The notes beneath the pieces were generated by a model, which worked only from the letters and a program-made list of their open reading frames with translations, was not told where the DNA came from and searched no databases. Positions 61,937 through 64,000 of a stretch of 64,000 bases of DNA are shown one piece after another. The number at the start of each line of letters is the position of its first letter. Position 1 is the first letter of the stretch. Both the position numbers and the translations under genes were made by a program. Source of the DNA: an uncultured Desulfobacterales bacterium (GTDB taxonomy: Bacteria; Desulfobacterota; Desulfobulbia; Desulfobulbales; Desulfocapsaceae). The DNA lies in assembly GCA_937915545.1 (NCBI GenBank), contig CALGIJ010000001.1:62001-126000 (forward strand), read 5' to 3'.

Positions 61937-64000
61937 ATGAAACGCAACAAGATCGCCGAACTTTGCCACCTTGAAGCAGGGAAAGCCGAAGTGCTGCAGG
62001 GCAATATCGCCTTTGCCGTGGGCTGCGTCCGAGCCGGCATCCATGCCGCCGACGGCTATCCGGGAACGCCCAGCACCGAGGTCATCGACCGCGGCCTCTC
62101 CCAGGTGCAGGACCTGATCACCGTCGGCTGGTCGGTGAACGAGGCTGTAGCAGTCGGCGTCGGCCTCGGCCACACCCTGGCCGGACGCGATGCGGTGGTG
62201 ACCATGAAGATTCCCGGCCTCTTCCAGGCCGGCGACCTCTTCACCAGCGCCTCCTTCTTCACCGAGCCGCGCGGCGCCCTCATCTACTTCATCGCCAGCG
62301 ACTTCACGCCAAGCTCCACCCAGCACCTCGTTGATCCGCGCTACCTCTTCAAGAGCTGCTTCGTGCCGGTTTTCGAGCCGAGCAGCCACCAGGAGATGCT
62401 CGAGGCCGCCGCCATCGCCGTCGACATCGGCCGCCGCTACGCCACTCCGGTGGTCATCCTCGCCTCGGGAGCCCTCTGCCACAGCGAGGGCCTGGTGCGC
62501 ATGAACCCCCTGCAGAAGCGCGAACCGGCAGAGATGGACGGCGACCTGCGCCGCTTCAACTCCCTGCCCGGTATCGCCCGCAAGAACTACGACCAGGTGC
62601 AGCAGGTGCGCATGGCCGGGCTCGAGGAGATGGTCGAGCGGTCGCCCTATAACCGCTGGATCAAGGGCGCCGGCAAGACCGGCATCATCACCAGCGGCGC
62701 CAACACCGTCTATGCCCGCGAAGTCCGCGAAGCCTTCGGCCTCGACGTCGACATCCTCTCGCTGGGTTTCACCAACCCCCTGCCCAGGGAGCTCATCCGC
62801 AGCTTCCGCGAGGGCATCGCTGGAGACATCGTGGTCATCGACGACGGCTACCGCTTTCTCCAGGAAGAGCTGGCCATCCTTGGCATCGCCACCTCCGGCA
62901 AGACGGCGTTCAACACCTGTACCGAGTACAGCCCTGCCCTGGTCGCCGACCGTCTCGGCCTCGCCACCGCTCAGCAGCCTGCCGCCACCCCCCTGCCCGC
63001 CCCGGTCAATCGCCCGCCGATGATCTGCCCCGGCTGCCCCTACCGCCTCTTCGCCGAGACCCTGTCGACCATGAAGCGGCGCGGGCGGCTGGCCGCCATC
63101 TTCGGCGATATCGGCTGCAACGCCCTGCTCTACTTCCTCGGTGCCATGGACACCGGCGTCGCCATGGGAGCCAGCGAGGCCAAGCGGGCCGGCTACGTCT
63201 TGTCGCGGCCGGAGATGGCCGACAAGGTGATCAGCGTCCTCGGCGACAGTACCGAATGCCACAGCGGCATGGACGCCACCCGCAACACCGTCTTCCGCCA
63301 CGTGCCGGGGGTCAAGGTGGTGCTCGACAACTACTGGACGGCGATGACCGGCGGCCAGCCGGCGCCGACCTCGCCGGTCAACCTCGCCGGAGACGCCAAC
63401 ACCTTCGACCTCGTCGCTGCCCTGGCAGCCACCGGCACGCCGACGGTGGCGGTCAACGCCTATGACCGCATCGAGCTGCAGAAAGCCCTGCGCCAGGCCT
63501 TCAAGGAGGCTGCCGGCGGGGCTTTCACTACCCTGGTGGTGCGCGGCGGCTGCCTCAAGAAGCTGCCGCCGGCAAAACTCCATGTGCGGCTGAAAATTGA
63601 TGAGGAAAAGTGCGACAAGTGCTATGCCTGCATGATCTGCCCGGGTATCGAAGTCGGCCCGGAGGGCTTCCCGCGCTTCACCAACCTCTGCTCCGGCTGC
63701 GGCGGCCAGGGCTTCTCGTGCATGCAGATGTGCCCCTTCAAGGCGATGGTGCCGCTGACCGCCGAGGATAGCCCGGCCCGCCAGGCCAGCCAGCTGGCAT
63801 CGCCACCGGCCCTGGCCGAGGCGACGGTCGCCCGCGACAGGCTGCCGGCCCGTCTTGGCCTGGCCATCCGTGGCGTCGGCGGCCAGGGCAACCTCTTCTT
63901 CGGCCGCGTCCTCACCCAGGTGGCCTTCCTCGCCGGCTACGGCGAGGACAATATCGTCAAAGGCGAGACCCACGGCATGGCGCAGATGGGCGGACCGGTA
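61937..64000 (+). CDS. iorA: Indolepyruvate:ferredoxin oxidoreductase, IorA-IorB fusion (partial)
   Basis: Open from the ATG to the right edge (688 codons, C-terminus missing). It oxidatively decarboxylates aryl- or other 2-oxoacids to acyl-CoA with reduced ferredoxin. The pyrimidine-binding part has GYPGTPSTEVIDRGL and the WSVNEAVAVGVGLG motif. The thiamine-diphosphate region has GDIGCNALLYFLGAMDTG and GDSTECHSGMDATRN near 435. An Fe-S segment (CDKCYACMICP and CSGCGGQGFSCMQMCP) covers about 557-600. A gamma-type domain starts near 637 with RGVGGQGNLFFGRVL and GETHGMAQMGG, normally in the separate IorB. AAAGGAGT ribosome site upstream. Confidence 0.92.
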   Translation, partial: MKRNKIAELCHLEAGKAEVLQGNIAFAVGCVRAGIHAADGYPGTPSTEVIDRGLSQVQDLITVGWSVNEAVAVGVGLGHTLAGRDAVVTMKIPGLFQAGDLFTSASFFTEPRGALIYFIASDFTPSSTQHLVDPRYLFKSCFVPVFEPSSHQEMLEAAAIAVDIGRRYATPVVILASGALCHSEGLVRMNPLQKREPAEMDGDLRRFNSLPGIARKNYDQVQQVRMAGLEEMVERSPYNRWIKGAGKTGIITSGANTVYAREVREAFGLDVDILSLGFTNPLPRELIRSFREGIAGDIVVIDDGYRFLQEELAILGIATSGKTAFNTCTEYSPALVADRLGLATAQQPAATPLPAPVNRPPMICPGCPYRLFAETLSTMKRRGRLAAIFGDIGCNALLYFLGAMDTGVAMGASEAKRAGYVLSRPEMADKVISVLGDSTECHSGMDATRNTVFRHVPGVKVVLDNYWTAMTGGQPAPTSPVNLAGDANTFDLVAALAATGTPTVAVNAYDRIELQKALRQAFKEAAGGAFTTLVVRGGCLKKLPPAKLHVRLKIDEEKCDKCYACMICPGIEVGPEGFPRFTNLCSGCGGQGFSCMQMCPFKAMVPLTAEDSPARQASQLASPPALAEATVARDRLPARLGLAIRGVGGQGNLFFGRVLTQVAFLAGYGEDNIVKGETHGMAQMGGPV

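Noticed and set aside
61826..63973. A 715-codon minus-strand frame opposite iorA
   Set aside because: The plus-strand reading has clear thiamine-diphosphate, Fe-S and gamma-domain motifs; the minus reading has none.
1..64000. CRISPR arrays, rRNA genes, transposases or phage genes
   Set aside because: Read through on both strands; no regular repeat-spacer pattern, rRNA-like sequence, transposase or phage structural gene was seen.

Overview
The window looks like chromosomal DNA from a GC-rich, Gram-negative, anaerobic sulfate-reducing bacterium of the Desulfobacterota, with a Desulfobulbales-like flavour. The clearest metabolic marker is a dissimilatory-type sulfate adenylyltransferase (sat) with its zinc site. 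A short Geobacter-type pilin followed by an Spc-like partner, a cdaA-cdaR-glmM cluster, selB, and ferredoxin-linked 2-oxoacid chemistry fit the same group. The order-level placement is inference: there is no rRNA gene here.

Layout. 1-4.6 kb: SPFH/zinc-ribbon protein (cut by the left edge), a small unknown protein, an FmdB-like zinc ribbon, aroB and sat. 4.9-12.4 kb: a type IV pilus minor-pilin operon (fimT-like, pilW, pilV, pilX, pilY1 and a small secreted protein). 12.7-16 kb: pilA/spc behind a likely sigma-54 promoter and ahead of a strong terminator, then an ABC exporter pair and a membrane-anchored protein with a pseudopilin-like tail. 16-21.5 kb, reverse strand: cdaA-cdaR-glmM and a GT-C/TPR protein, tightly overlapped. 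21.9-34 kb: housekeeping and envelope genes (DUF748 protein, TIGR03790 protein, a sigma-54 activator, a PilZ protein, AmpG-like permease, cysS, Memo-like protein) and tRNA-Gln. 34.2-37.6 kb: a lower-GC patch with a PaaK-like adenylate-forming enzyme, a FeeM/PEP-CTERM-type N-acyltransferase and about 1 kb without a convincing gene. 37.6-50 kb: small conserved proteins, mpl, an Hpt protein, tilS, selB, an MBL hydrolase, an Mrp ATPase, ftsY and a TerB/DnaJ protein.

50-64 kb is the most interesting part. It holds a four-cluster ferredoxin and a molybdopterin oxidoreductase, two FadR-type regulators, a LarA-family nickel-pincer racemase, a complete TRAP transporter (dctPQM), a fused FAD/Fe-S 2-hydroxyacid dehydrogenase, and an IorA-IorB fusion running off the right edge. 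Read together these suggest uptake of a 2-hydroxyacid (possibly an aryl-lactate), racemisation, oxidation to the 2-oxoacid, and ferredoxin-dependent oxidative decarboxylation to an acyl-CoA. The individual families are well supported; the substrate and the joint pathway are inference.

Regulation visible in the sequence includes two close sigma-54 promoter matches ahead of the two pilus units, a near-perfect sigma-70 promoter for sat and another for tRNA-Gln, a FadR/GntR-type palindrome ahead of the racemase gene, a direct repeat around the putative iorA promoter, and several intrinsic terminators or intercistronic hairpins.
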